From assembly GCF_006970445.1 (NCBI RefSeq), contig NZ_CP033877.1:3976750-4040749 (forward strand): DNA of 64,000 nt, read 5' to 3'. This stretch comes from Stenotrophomonas maltophilia. GTDB taxonomy: Bacteria; Pseudomonadota; Gammaproteobacteria; Xanthomonadales; Xanthomonadaceae. This document shows, in pieces, positions 56,649-63,822 of this stretch. A model generated the notes under the pieces. It did not search any database. It worked only from the letters and a program-made list of their open reading frames with translations, and was not told the DNA's origin. Both the position numbers and the translations under genes were made by a program. Every line of letters starts with the position of its first letter. Position 1 is the stretch's first letter.

Positions 56649-57100
56649 TGCCTCATCGGGCCACCGGGCACCCGCCGTTTCGACCATGTCCGGCAGAAGT
56701 CCTCCTTCCTCGCGGTATCGGCAATCTGCGCGGTACTCCAATGCCGGGTGATCCAGATCGTCAGTGCGGTACTGCTGAGATGCCAGCGCAGCATGCCGCG
56801 CTGCGGTTGCCGCCACAGGTGGCGTCGGGCAATCCAGAAGGCCTCCCGCTCCACTTCAGGCACCTTCTTCTTCATTCCGTCCTTGTCGAAGAACTGGGCG
56901 GTGAAGTGCCATGGATTCATCGGCTGGTATCCCGCCCGTGGTTCACCGCTGCATGCGGCCACACCACTGGGCGTGCGGTCGGCCGGCTTCGGTCGACCGT
57001 CCACCAATGCCAGCCCGAGCAGATACAGCAGGCCAGGCAGCAGCGCGATACCGGTGACCAGTACGACGACGGAGATCCATGCCTTGCCGGCAGCGCGCAT
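56645..57100 (-). CDS. Hypothetical membrane-anchored protein
   Basis: A 151-aa protein from the ATG at 57100. One N-terminal membrane helix (AWISVVVLVTGIALLPGLLY) is followed by MNPWHFTAQFFDKDGMKKKV and EAFWIARRHLWRQ. The C-terminal helix LSSTALTIWITRHWSTAQIA faintly recalls a helix of peptidoglycan glycosyltransferases, but catalytic residues are missing, so no function is given. The stop codon lies in a REP element. The gene at 57106 ends 5 bp upstream. Confidence 0.65.
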   Translation of the reverse strand: MRAAGKAWISVVVLVTGIALLPGLLYLLGLALVDGRPKPADRTPSGVAACSGEPRAGYQPMNPWHFTAQFFDKDGMKKKVPEVEREAFWIARRHLWRQPQRGMLRWHLSSTALTIWITRHWSTAQIADTARKEDFCRTWSKRRVPGGPMRQ

Positions 57101-57105
57101 CGCGC

Positions 57106-57537
57106 TCACTTCGCCTTCGGTTTCGGGTACCACAGCGCGTTGACGATGACCCAGCGCTGGTCGAAGCGCCCCATGTGGAAGTAGTCGACGAACCACGGGG
57201 TTTCCAGCCGCACCGAGGCCGCGTTGCCGGTCACGTCCAGCACCGTGCAGCGGCGATCCCATTGATCCTTCGGCGTCTTCAACGCGCCCTGCTTCGTCAG
57301 CGAGACCAGCTCTTCCTTCGACATCCGGCGCAGGCCCAGGCGTTCGTCGGGTGTATCGCCGAGGACCGCGCGCTTGGCCAGGTCCGGATGCAGGGAGCGG
57401 GCGACGCGTTGCGGGTCGGCCTCCAGCTGGCCGTCGACGTAGTCGTGGCAGGTGGCTTCGATGGCCGCGATGGTGGCCGGGTCGGCGGCGGGGCTCGTTG
57501 CTGCGGAAAGAGCGAACAGCAGGGCGATCGTGGACAT
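57106..57537 (-). CDS. Exported protein with NTF2-like fold
   Basis: A 143-aa protein from the ATG at 57537. It starts with MSTIALLFALSAATSPAADP, a probable signal peptide. The rest fits the putative lumazine-binding/NTF2-like group: ATIEATCHDYVDGQ-type first helix (IAAIEATCHDYVDGQLEADP), LHPDLAKRAV, then strands SVRLETPWFVDYFHMGRFDQ and RWVIVNALW. NTF2-like proteins have many roles, so the function is open. It lies directly upstream of the membrane-anchored gene on the same strand. Confidence 0.75.
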   Translation of the reverse strand: MSTIALLFALSAATSPAADPATIAAIEATCHDYVDGQLEADPQRVARSLHPDLAKRAVLGDTPDERLGLRRMSKEELVSLTKQGALKTPKDQWDRRCTVLDVTGNAASVRLETPWFVDYFHMGRFDQRWVIVNALWYPKPKAK

Positions 57538-57589
57538 CCGGGTCTCCAGCTCTGGGCGCGGGGCGATCATCGCATGGGCCGGGTGGCCC

Positions 57590-57612
57590 ATCCACGCATG
57601 GCGTGGATCTAC
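57590..57612. repeat. REP palindrome forming the stop codon of the GIY-YIG gene
   Basis: ATCCACGCATGGCGTGGATC (ending TAC) is a single unit of the ATCCACGC type with the GTAG end towards the GIY-YIG gene. Its TAG (57609-57611) is that gene's stop codon. Confidence 0.8.
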
Positions 57613-57884
57613 AGAAGCGTCTCGGCCGGTTCCTGCAGCCAGGCCAGCTTGCGTTCGCGCGGCTGCTGCTTGAGTTGCCACTCGGCCCGCGAGGCGGCGG
57701 CCCGGTCCGGGTATTCGCGCACGGCCAGCACGCGCAGCGGTGGCCGGGCCCGGGTGTAGCGCGCGCCTTTGCCGGCCTGGTGGGCGGCGAAACGCGCCTC
57801 CACATCGGTGCTGATGCCGGCGTAGTAGCTGCCATCGCGGCATTCGAGCAGGTACAGGAACCACGGGCGGAGGGACGGGGCCAT
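57609..57884 (-). CDS. GIY-YIG nuclease superfamily protein
   Basis: A 91-aa protein from the ATG at 57884. The small YhbQ-type GIY-YIG domain is complete: [40 protein letters not shown] and [20 protein letters not shown], giving the Tyr pair, Arg and Glu positions. Single-domain members are of uncertain function, possibly DNA processing. The gene is divergent from the glycine riboswitch, with about 50 bp between its start codon and the first aptamer. Confidence 0.92.
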   Translation of the reverse strand: MAPSLRPWFLYLLECRDGSYYAGISTDVEARFAAHQAGKGARYTRARPPLRVLAVREYPDRAAASRAEWQLKQQPRERKLAWLQEPAETLL

Positions 57885-57916
57885 GCCCGGATTATGCCGT
57901 GCTGCACTGCAGCGGA

Positions 57917-57922
57917 TATACT
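57917..57922 (+). promoter_or_regulatory. Candidate -10 element of the riboswitch transcript
   Basis: TATACT lies 12 bases before the first aptamer. The matching -35 region (about 57894-57899, ATGCCG) is weak. Confidence 0.5.
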
Positions 57923-57933
57923 GGCGCCCGAAT

Positions 57934-58130
57934 GCAGGAGAGAGGCGCCGCGCTGGCGCCCGCCGAAGGCGCAGGCTCCCATGATCGCTCAGGCCGGTGG
58001 GCTGGTATCCCACCAACCATGCATTCGACTCGCCGAGCTGGAGAGAGGTCACCGGGCACGCCCGGGACGATCCGCCGAAGGGGCACGCGGCCTAGGCCGC
58101 TGAACTCTCAGGCAAAAGGACAGCGGGAGC
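57934..58130 (+). ncRNA. Tandem glycine riboswitch
   Basis: Two glycine aptamers lie in series. The first (57934 to about 58028) has GGAGAGAGG, CGCCGAAGG and GCTCAGG. The second (about 58037-58130) has GGAGAGAGG, CGCCGAAGGGGCA and the canonical CTCTCAGGCAAAAGGACAG. Such RNAs bind glycine and control downstream genes. The next gene encodes a TRIC/UPF0126 membrane protein, a known partner of these riboswitches, where high glycine usually switches expression on. Confidence 0.93.
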
Positions 58131-58215
58131 GGCACCGGTCATCGTCATCCCGTCATTGCGCAGGCAGTGACGGTATACGCGCATGGCCGGCCCCACCGCG
58201 CCCGGAGCCTGTCCC

Positions 58216-58833
58216 ATGCTGCTGTCCATCATCTACCTGATTGCCATTTCCGCCGAAGCCATGACCGGCGCACTGTCCGCCGGCCGCCGCCGCATGGACC
58301 TGTTCGGTGTGGTCATGATCGCCTGCGTCACCGCCCTCGGCGGCGGATCACTGCGCGACATCCTGCTCGGCCACTATCCGCTGGGCTGGGTGAAGCATCC
58401 CGAGTACCTGGGCTTCACCGTATGCGCGGCGCTGATCGCCACCTGGGTCGCACGCTGGATGCACCACTTCCGCCGCACCTTCCTGGTACTCGACGGACTG
58501 GGCCTGATCGCCTTCACCCTGATCGGCTGCTCGATCGCGCGCGAAGCCGGCCATGCGATGCCGATCGTGCTGATCGCCGGCATGCTGACCGGCGCGTTCG
58601 GCGGCGTGCTGCGCGACATCCTCTGCAACGAGGTGCCGCTGATCTTCCAGAAGGAGCTGTACGCGATCATCGCGCTGCTGACCGGCGCGGCGTATCTATT
58701 GCTGCTGCACTGGGGCGTGGCCGACGCCACCGCGATCCTGTGCTGCCTCGGTGGCGGTTTCGCGTTGCGCCTGCTGGCGATCCACTACCGATGGGAAATG
58801 CCTAAGTTCGTGTACCACGACGAAGTGCATTGA
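58216..58833 (+). CDS. TRIC/UPF0126 membrane protein, putative glycine transporter
   Basis: A 205-aa protein from the ATG at 58216, preceded by GGAG; an upstream ATG at 58183 lacks such a site. There are seven membrane helices in two repeats. Each repeat holds a GG-x-x-RD motif: ALGGGSLRDILLGHYPLGWV and AFGGVLRDILCNEVPLIF. This is the YicG/YadS (UPF0126) family, related to TRIC cation channels and predicted to move glycine. The glycine riboswitch directly upstream supports a glycine role. Confidence 0.9.
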   Translation: MLLSIIYLIAISAEAMTGALSAGRRRMDLFGVVMIACVTALGGGSLRDILLGHYPLGWVKHPEYLGFTVCAALIATWVARWMHHFRRTFLVLDGLGLIAFTLIGCSIAREAGHAMPIVLIAGMLTGAFGGVLRDILCNEVPLIFQKELYAIIALLTGAAYLLLLHWGVADATAILCCLGGGFALRLLAIHYRWEMPKFVYHDEVH

Positions 58834-58949
58834 GGTTCGCGTTCGCCGAGCATGGGGTTCCATGCCTGGCGCGGATCTACCGCACCACCCCGGCGATGTA
58901 CCTGGCGCTGTCGCTCATGCGCAGCGCCAGGCGCATCGCCGGTGCAGAT

Positions 58950-58976
58950 GGGCCGGTCTCCAACTCCGACCGGCCC
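58950..58976. terminator. Hairpin between convergent TRIC-family gene and aroG
   Basis: GGGCCGGTC/GACCGGCCC with a 9-nt loop lies in the 197-bp gap between the two convergent genes. It has no clear T-run and could serve either gene. Confidence 0.5.
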
Positions 58977-59030
58977 TGATCGCGGCCGCACCCCCGCAGG
59001 CGCTGGCCGCCATCCACACACGTGCCGCAC

Positions 59031-60104
59031 TCAGGCGGCTTCGGACACCTTCACGTCGCGACGGGCGCGCACGGCCGCAGCCAGTCGCTCCAGCACCGTC
59101 ACGGTGGTGTCCCAGTCGATGCAGCCATCGGTGATGCTCTGCCCGTAGACCAGCGGCTGGCCTTCGACCAGTTCCTGGCGGCCACCGACCAGATGGCTCT
59201 CGATCATCACACCAACGATGCGCTGTTCGCCGTCTTCCAACTGAACGGCGATGTCGTCGATCACCTTCGGCTGGTTTTCCGGGTTCTTCAAGCTGTTGGC
59301 ATGGCTGGCGTCGATCATCAGGCGCGTCGGCAGCTTGGCCTTGGCCAGCACCTGGCAGGCATCGGCGACGCTGCCTGCGTCATAGTTCGGCTGCTTGCCG
59401 CCGCGCAGGATCACATGGCAATCCGGGTTGCCGGTGGTCGATACGATGGCGGTGCCGCCCTGCTTGGTGACCGACAGGAAGTGATGCGGGTTGGACGCCG
59501 CACCCACCGCGTCAGCGGCGATCTTGACGTTGCCATCGGTGCCGTTCTTGAAGCCGACCGGGCACGACAGCCCCGAGGCCAGCTCACGATGCACCTGGCT
59601 TTCGGTGGTACGCGCGCCGATCGCGCCCCATGCCACCAGATCGGCGATGTACTGCGGCGAGATCACATCGAGGAATTCGACACCGGCCGGCAGGCCGAGC
59701 TTGTTGATGTCGCGCAGCAGGCCGCGGGCGATGCGCAGGCCCTTGTCGATCCTGAAGCTGCCGTCCAGGTCCGGGTCGTTGATCAGGCCCTTCCAACCTA
59801 CCGTGGTGCGCGGCTTCTCGAAGTACACGCGCATGACGATTTCCAGTTCGCCGGCCAGCGCATCGCGCAGCGGCTTCAGGCGCTGGGCGTATTCGATGGC
59901 GGCCTTCGGGTCGTGGATCGAGCACGGGCCCACCACCACCGCAAGGCGATCGTCACGGCCATGCAGGATCTGGTGCAGGGCCGCGCGCGAGGCGCTGACG
60001 GTGTCGGAGGCTTCATCGTCACAGGGCAGCATCGCCAGCAGCTGGGCAGGCGGTGTCAGCGGTTCGATGGTGCGGATACGCAGGTCGTCGGTGTGCGGGG
60101 GCAT
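59031..60104 (-). CDS. aroG: 3-deoxy-7-phosphoheptulonate (DAHP) synthase, class I
   Basis: A 357-aa protein from the ATG at 60104 (MPPHTDDLRIRTIEPLTPPA). The AroAI-alpha type signatures are present: LAVVVGPCSIHDPKAAIEYA, MRVYFEKPRTTVGWKGLIND, ARTTESQVHRELASGLSCPV, GFKNGTDGN, and metal-binding MIDASHANS. It joins phosphoenolpyruvate and erythrose-4-phosphate, the first step to aromatic amino acids. Which amino acid inhibits the enzyme cannot be told; the symbol names the family. It is preceded by an aromatic-rich leader peptide and a terminator, so transcription attenuation is likely. Confidence 0.95.
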   Translation of the reverse strand: MPPHTDDLRIRTIEPLTPPAQLLAMLPCDDEASDTVSASRAALHQILHGRDDRLAVVVGPCSIHDPKAAIEYAQRLKPLRDALAGELEIVMRVYFEKPRTTVGWKGLINDPDLDGSFRIDKGLRIARGLLRDINKLGLPAGVEFLDVISPQYIADLVAWGAIGARTTESQVHRELASGLSCPVGFKNGTDGNVKIAADAVGAASNPHHFLSVTKQGGTAIVSTTGNPDCHVILRGGKQPNYDAGSVADACQVLAKAKLPTRLMIDASHANSLKNPENQPKVIDDIAVQLEDGEQRIVGVMIESHLVGGRQELVEGQPLVYGQSITDGCIDWDTTVTVLERLAAAVRARRDVKVSEAA

Positions 60105-60150
60105 TGCAGGAGATCTCCGGAACGTTGGGGGTCCCCAGCGTGGCGGCATG

Positions 60151-60180
60151 AAAAAAGCCGCCAGGTTCGCTGGCGGCTTT
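60151..60180 (-). terminator. Attenuator terminator upstream of aroG
   Basis: On the minus strand, AAAGCCGCCAG/CTGGCGGCTTT forms an 11-bp stem with loop CGAAC, followed by TTT (six T in total). It lies between the leader peptide and aroG, 46 bp before the aroG start. A copy of CTGGCGG inside the leader peptide gene (60227-60233) could pair with the stem's CCGCCAG and block the terminator. Confidence 0.85.
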
Positions 60181-60203
60181 CGGGAATGCGTCTGAAGCTT
60201 TCT

Positions 60204-60281
60204 TCAGGGTGAGCGCAGTCCTTCCTCCGCCAGTGGCTTCGGAAAGTAATACCAGTAAAAGCGGGTAGCGGCTGCGTTCAT
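60204..60281 (-). CDS. Aromatic-amino-acid leader peptide of aroG
   Basis: A 25-aa frame, ATG at 60281 and TGA at 60204. Residues 8-13 are Phe-Tyr-Trp-Tyr-Tyr-Phe, six aromatic residues in a row, directly after Arg7. It is followed by a terminator and then aroG. This matches the leader-peptide attenuation of trp and phe operons: a ribosome stalled by lack of Phe, Tyr or Trp would favour transcription of aroG. The codons are TTT, TAC, TGG, TAT, TAC and TTT. No clear ribosome site precedes the ATG; a candidate promoter, TTGCAC-16 bp-TATCAA, is close upstream, so initiation may be near leaderless. Confidence 0.8.
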   Translation of the reverse strand: MNAAATRFYWYYFPKPLAEEGLRSP

Positions 60282-60289
60282 GGGGTGTA

Positions 60290-60317
60290 TTGATAGCACA
60301 GCTTTTGCGCAGTGCAA
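60290..60317 (-). promoter_or_regulatory. Candidate promoter of the aroG leader
   Basis: On the minus strand TTGCAC (60312-60317) and TATCAA (60290-60295) are 16 bp apart. The transcript would begin only a few bases before the leader ATG at 60281. Confidence 0.4.
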
Positions 60318-60399
60318 AATGTTTCATCCGCAACTGGGGACGCGGTTCAGCGAGGTGCGCTCCAGCGCTGCCTACGCGGCGGCAGCCACGCAATGTCGC

Positions 60400-60657
60400 T
60401 CATTTGCCATGCACTTCCACGTCCAGCAGCAGGCCTTCGTGGATGTCGGCCCAACGCTCCAGCACGCGGTCCAGCTCCTGCCTGGCCTCGTCCAGCTGCT
60501 CGGGGTTGAGCAGGGAGCGCGCGGTATAGAGATCGGAGACCAACCGCCGCAGGGTCGCTTCCGGGATGGCCACCGACGGCCCTTCCAGCCCTGGCAACTG
60601 CAATGCCGGGCTGTCGCCAAGCGGGCCGAACAGCGTCACCTGGAGCTTGCTCTGCAT
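60400..60657 (-). CDS. Small hypothetical protein
   Basis: An 85-aa protein from the ATG at 60657, which has GGGAAG upstream; a TTG two codons earlier is in frame. It opens with strands (QSKLQVTLFGPLG) and continues with long helices (EATLRRLVSDLYTARSLLNP, then EQLDEARQELDRVLERWADI). There is no signal or membrane segment. Function unknown; the gene stands alone. Confidence 0.65.
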   Translation of the reverse strand: MQSKLQVTLFGPLGDSPALQLPGLEGPSVAIPEATLRRLVSDLYTARSLLNPEQLDEARQELDRVLERWADIHEGLLLDVEVHGK

Positions 60658-60770
60658 GATCAACTTCCCTGCGGATGGACATGGGCAATGTCCTGTTTAC
60701 CGCGTCCGGGTGACACGCGCATGTGCCGCCCGTGCTGCTGGCCGGGTGCCTGGGCACCTCCGCAGCACCG

Positions 60771-61109
60771 CTACAACGCGGCCAGGTCGGCCAGGTGCTG
60801 GTCCATGCTGTCCACTGCACCAATGGCATGGGTGGTGGTGAAGTACGCATGCCAGCCAGTAGCAGCAATGCCAGCCACCAGTGCATCAGCCTCATCGCGG
60901 CTGGCGCAGTGCCAGACCGCATAGAACTGCTCGCCGCTGCCGTGCGGCACGTCCGTGGCGATGCGACCCATCGCCAGTGGGGCAATGCGTGCCGGATCGA
61001 AGTGCTGCATGCCGGCACCGATACGGGCGAAGAAGGCATTCCGCTGCTCGGGCGGGAGTGTGGTCCAGGCGGGGGTGGCGATGTAGAGCTCGATGAAGGT
61101 GTGGGACAT
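60771..61109 (-). CDS. DUF6616-like small protein
   Basis: A 112-aa protein from the ATG at 61109, with AAGGAAGAACC upstream. It has an alpha-beta ferredoxin-like pattern: FIELYIATPAWTTLPPEQRN, FFARIGAGMQHFDPARI and EQFYAVWHCASRDEADALVA, ending TGWHAYFTTTHAIGAVDSMD. This fits dimeric alpha-beta barrel relatives and the DUF6616 group. No catalytic residue is known. A REP unit separates it from the AlkD-like gene. Confidence 0.75.
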   Translation of the reverse strand: MSHTFIELYIATPAWTTLPPEQRNAFFARIGAGMQHFDPARIAPLAMGRIATDVPHGSGEQFYAVWHCASRDEADALVAGIAATGWHAYFTTTHAIGAVDSMDQHLADLAAL

Positions 61110-61136
61110 GGTGGTTCTTCCTTGAGGGTTCGGGGG

Positions 61137-61160
61137 TTGCCGGCCAGCGGCCGGCACTAC
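61137..61160. repeat. SMAG/REP palindrome forming the stop codon of the AlkD-like gene
   Basis: TTGCCGGCCAGCGGCCGGCA ending CTAC; on the minus strand it begins GTAG. The TAG at 61157-61159 is the stop codon of the AlkD-like gene. Confidence 0.85.
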
Positions 61161-61918
61161 CGGAGCGAGCGCAGTGCGCGTTTGCGGATGTAGGCATTGG
61201 CGTCGCCGTGGTGTTCGTACTGCCAGCGCGCGCACAGCGCATGCAGCCACTGCGGCTGTGTCTTGCCGGCATCATTGAGCCAATTGCCGACCGAGTCCTG
61301 CACATAGCGCTCCGGGTCATCAGCAAGCGCTTCCAGCATCGCCTCTGCAAGTTCCGGGTGCTGCTTGAACAGCGCGACATGTGTGGCCCACACGCCGCGC
61401 GGGCGCAGCGCTTCGCAGGCAAAGCGGCGCAGGTACGGCGATCCTTCCTGCGTCCACGGTTGCAGGTACTCCAGCGCCTGCAGTGGTGCGGCAACAATGT
61501 CGGCACGCGCGGCAACAATGTCGGCACGCAACGCCAGCCACGCCCATTCGCGCACGCCGAAGTGCGGGTCGTCGGCTAGTGGTCGCATCGCCTGCAGCTT
61601 GGCCGGCAGCGTCGCGCCGGCATCGTTGCCGGTCAGATAGCAGGCCCAGCCACGCACCGTGTCCGATGCATGCGCCTGCCAACGCGCAGGATCCCCCTGC
61701 CCGGCTTCGTGCAGCAGCCGCGCCGCCAGCGCCATGCGCTGGGTGATGCCCTTGCCTGATGCATCGCGCATGCACTGCAGCGCTTCCGGCTCAAGCGCAG
61801 GCGCCACCCCTTGCAACAGCTCGGCGAAATCTACTGCCAGGCATTCGGCCAGATGGGTGGCGGCGGCGTTGCCGCTATTGAGTGCACGCAGTCGATCCGC
61901 AGGAATGCGCGGGCTCAT
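61157..61918 (-). CDS. AlkD-like HEAT-repeat DNA alkylation repair protein
   Basis: A 253-aa protein made of HEAT-type helix pairs: SDTVRGWACYLTGNDAGATL, DPHFGVREWAWLALRADIVA, SPYLRRFACEALRPRGVWAT and DPERYVQDSVGNWLNDAGKT. These match AlkD/AlkC-like glycosylase relatives, which remove bulky alkyl bases. A 21-bp perfect tandem duplication (61488-61508 and 61509-61529) doubles seven residues (ADIVAAR) in one helix. Its start overlaps the stop of the MarR gene by four bases. The stop is formed by a REP element. Confidence 0.85.
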   Translation of the reverse strand: MSPRIPADRLRALNSGNAAATHLAECLAVDFAELLQGVAPALEPEALQCMRDASGKGITQRMALAARLLHEAGQGDPARWQAHASDTVRGWACYLTGNDAGATLPAKLQAMRPLADDPHFGVREWAWLALRADIVAARADIVAAPLQALEYLQPWTQEGSPYLRRFACEALRPRGVWATHVALFKQHPELAEAMLEALADDPERYVQDSVGNWLNDAGKTQPQWLHALCARWQYEHHGDANAYIRKRALRSLR

Positions 61919-62415
61919 GCTGCGGATTCCCGTCCGGCGTCCGTGTGCTGCCAGACCTTGTGCAGCAGCTGTGACAGCTGCTGCTGTTCATCAGCATCCA
62001 GGCCGTTGAACAGCCCACCGATCCATTGCGTGTGCTGCTCGAACAGCGACTCGGCCAAGCGTTTTCCCGGTGCGGTCAACACGATCTGCAGACGACGACC
62101 ATCCCCGTCATCGCTGCGACGCCGCAGCAGGCCTTCACGCTGCAGGCCATCGAGCAGGCCGCTGATGGTGGCGCGGGTCACGCCGGCGCGCTCGGCCAGC
62201 GCGTGCGGCGGCAGTGCGCCACCGGCCCCGTGCAACAGGAACAGCACGATGAAGCGACCCTCGCTGAGCCCATGCGGTGCCAGCCGCGCGGCGCAGTCGC
62301 GATCGATCGACGAAGACAGCGAGAGCAGCTGGAAGCACAGGCGCAGCTGCGCGATGTTGGCATGGCCGCGCCGCTGCGCTTCCTCAATCAAGGCATGGTG
62401 CTTGGCTTCGATCAT
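61915..62415 (-). CDS. MarR-family transcriptional regulator
   Basis: A 166-aa protein from the ATG at 62415; the frame is open to 62448. The winged helix is clear: LSEGRFIVLFLLHGAGGALP, ALAERAGVTRATISGLLDGL as HTH, and LLRRRSDDGDGRRLQIVLTA as the wing. Dimerisation helices flank it. A 10-bp inverted repeat, ATATGATTAG/CTAATCATAT, lies just upstream and is the likely operator, so it probably represses itself and the coupled AlkD-like gene. The signal sensed is unknown. Confidence 0.9.
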   Translation of the reverse strand: MIEAKHHALIEEAQRRGHANIAQLRLCFQLLSLSSSIDRDCAARLAPHGLSEGRFIVLFLLHGAGGALPPHALAERAGVTRATISGLLDGLQREGLLRRRSDDGDGRRLQIVLTAPGKRLAESLFEQHTQWIGGLFNGLDADEQQQLSQLLHKVWQHTDAGRESAA

Positions 62416-62426
62416 CTGACAGTCGC

Positions 62427-62450
62427 ATATGATTAGGCGGCTAATCATAT
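62427..62450 (-). promoter_or_regulatory. MarR operator palindrome
   Basis: ATATGATTAG-GCGG-CTAATCATAT, a perfect 10-bp inverted repeat, lies 12 bp before the MarR start codon. Size and AT-rich arms fit MarR-type sites. Confidence 0.75.
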
Positions 62451-62487
62451 TGTCAAATAGCTGAACCAGGCAAACCGTATGTGAATT

Positions 62488-63822
62488 TCAGCTAGTGCTT
62501 GCCAGCAGCAGGCGTGCGATCAGCCCACCGCCCTCACGGTGCAGCAGCTGCAGTTCGCCCGCGTGGCGCCTTGCTACATTGGCAGCCACAGCCAGTCCGA
62601 GTCCGGCGCCACCGGTGGCGCGGCTACGCGAGCTCTCGCTACGCTGGAACGGTTGCAGGAGGCGGGCGCGGTCGGCCTCGGCGATGCCGGGGCCGCGATC
62701 CATCACATCCAGCTGCACGCTGTGGCCCACCATGGCGACCCGCAACTCCACACCCCCGGCGTAGCGCTCGGCGTTATTGATGAGATTGTCGACCGCGCGC
62801 CGGAGCAGCAGCGCGTCGCCGTGCCAGGGCAGACTGTCCGGCCCCTGGAGGGAGATTTCGGCACCGCGCAGCAGCGCTGCCTGCACGCACTCCTCCAGCA
62901 GCGCAGCCAGATCCAGCGAGTGCATCTGCATCGGCTGCAGTTCACCACGTGCGTAGTCCAGCACCTGCTCGATCATCGTATCCATGCGTTCGATGTCCGC
63001 CACCATCCGTGCCGCCTGTGGCGCAGGTGCGAACTCGGCGCGTAGGCGCAGGCCGGTCAGTGGCGTGCGCAGGTCATGTGCTACGGCGGCCAGCATGTGG
63101 GTCATGTCCTGTGCCTGTACGCGTAAGCGATCGCGACCGGTGCTGATCGCGGAAGCCAGCATCTGAACTTCGCGTGGGCCGTCATCCGGCAACGGCGTAT
63201 CGGCCTGCAGGTCCACACGTGCGCTGGCTTGGGCCAGGCGCCGCAACGGGCGCCCCAGCCGTACCGACGCCCACGCTGCCAGCGGCGCCAGCAGGACGGC
63301 ACCGCCCAACAGTGCAATCACCACCTGGCGTCGCCAGGCCGCCAGATCGCTGTGATCGCTACCGACCACCTGCCAACCGCCACCGGCCCGGCGCACGCCC
63401 AGTTCGAACGGCGGCCATTGCATGGCAGTGAGCGCCGCGGCCTGCGTCTCCAGCACGCCAGCCCGCGCCGTGGCATCGAGCACCGTTCCGCCCTCGATGA
63501 CCTGCACGTCGGGCGCCTTGCCCTGCCCGCTCCAGACCAGGCGTACATCCTTGACCGGCAAGCCCATCTGAAGCGCCGCCAGCTGTGTAAGCCAGTCGCT
63601 GGCGCTACCCTGTGGCGGCACATCCTGCATTGCCATATGCAGGCCCAGCGGCGCTGGCGCCTGTTCCCCACGCAACACCTGCATGGCCTGATCCAGCCGC
63701 ATCGGCGGCGGCGCGGGCCGAGGCATCCAGCCGACCACGGCCACACTGACCAGGGTCGCCAGCAGTAGACTGGCCAAGGCCAGCATTGCGATCCAGCGTG
63801 TGGTCGACCACCGGGTGTTCAC
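62488..63822 (-). CDS. Sensor histidine kinase
   Basis: A 444-aa protein with a GTG start overlapping the response-regulator stop (GTGA). Membrane helices lie at about residues 10-32 and 168-190, enclosing a 135-residue periplasmic sensor part. HAMP follows, then the H-box AAVAHDLRTPLTGLRLRAEF with the phosphorylated His, the N-box DNLINNAERYAGG, DRGPGIAEADRAR and GGAGLGLAVAANVARRH. It resembles EnvZ-type kinases. The stimulus is unknown. Confidence 0.95.
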   Translation of the reverse strand: MNTRWSTTRWIAMLALASLLLATLVSVAVVGWMPRPAPPPMRLDQAMQVLRGEQAPAPLGLHMAMQDVPPQGSASDWLTQLAALQMGLPVKDVRLVWSGQGKAPDVQVIEGGTVLDATARAGVLETQAAALTAMQWPPFELGVRRAGGGWQVVGSDHSDLAAWRRQVVIALLGGAVLLAPLAAWASVRLGRPLRRLAQASARVDLQADTPLPDDGPREVQMLASAISTGRDRLRVQAQDMTHMLAAVAHDLRTPLTGLRLRAEFAPAPQAARMVADIERMDTMIEQVLDYARGELQPMQMHSLDLAALLEECVQAALLRGAEISLQGPDSLPWHGDALLLRRAVDNLINNAERYAGGVELRVAMVGHSVQLDVMDRGPGIAEADRARLLQPFQRSESSRSRATGGAGLGLAVAANVARRHAGELQLLHREGGGLIARLLLASTS

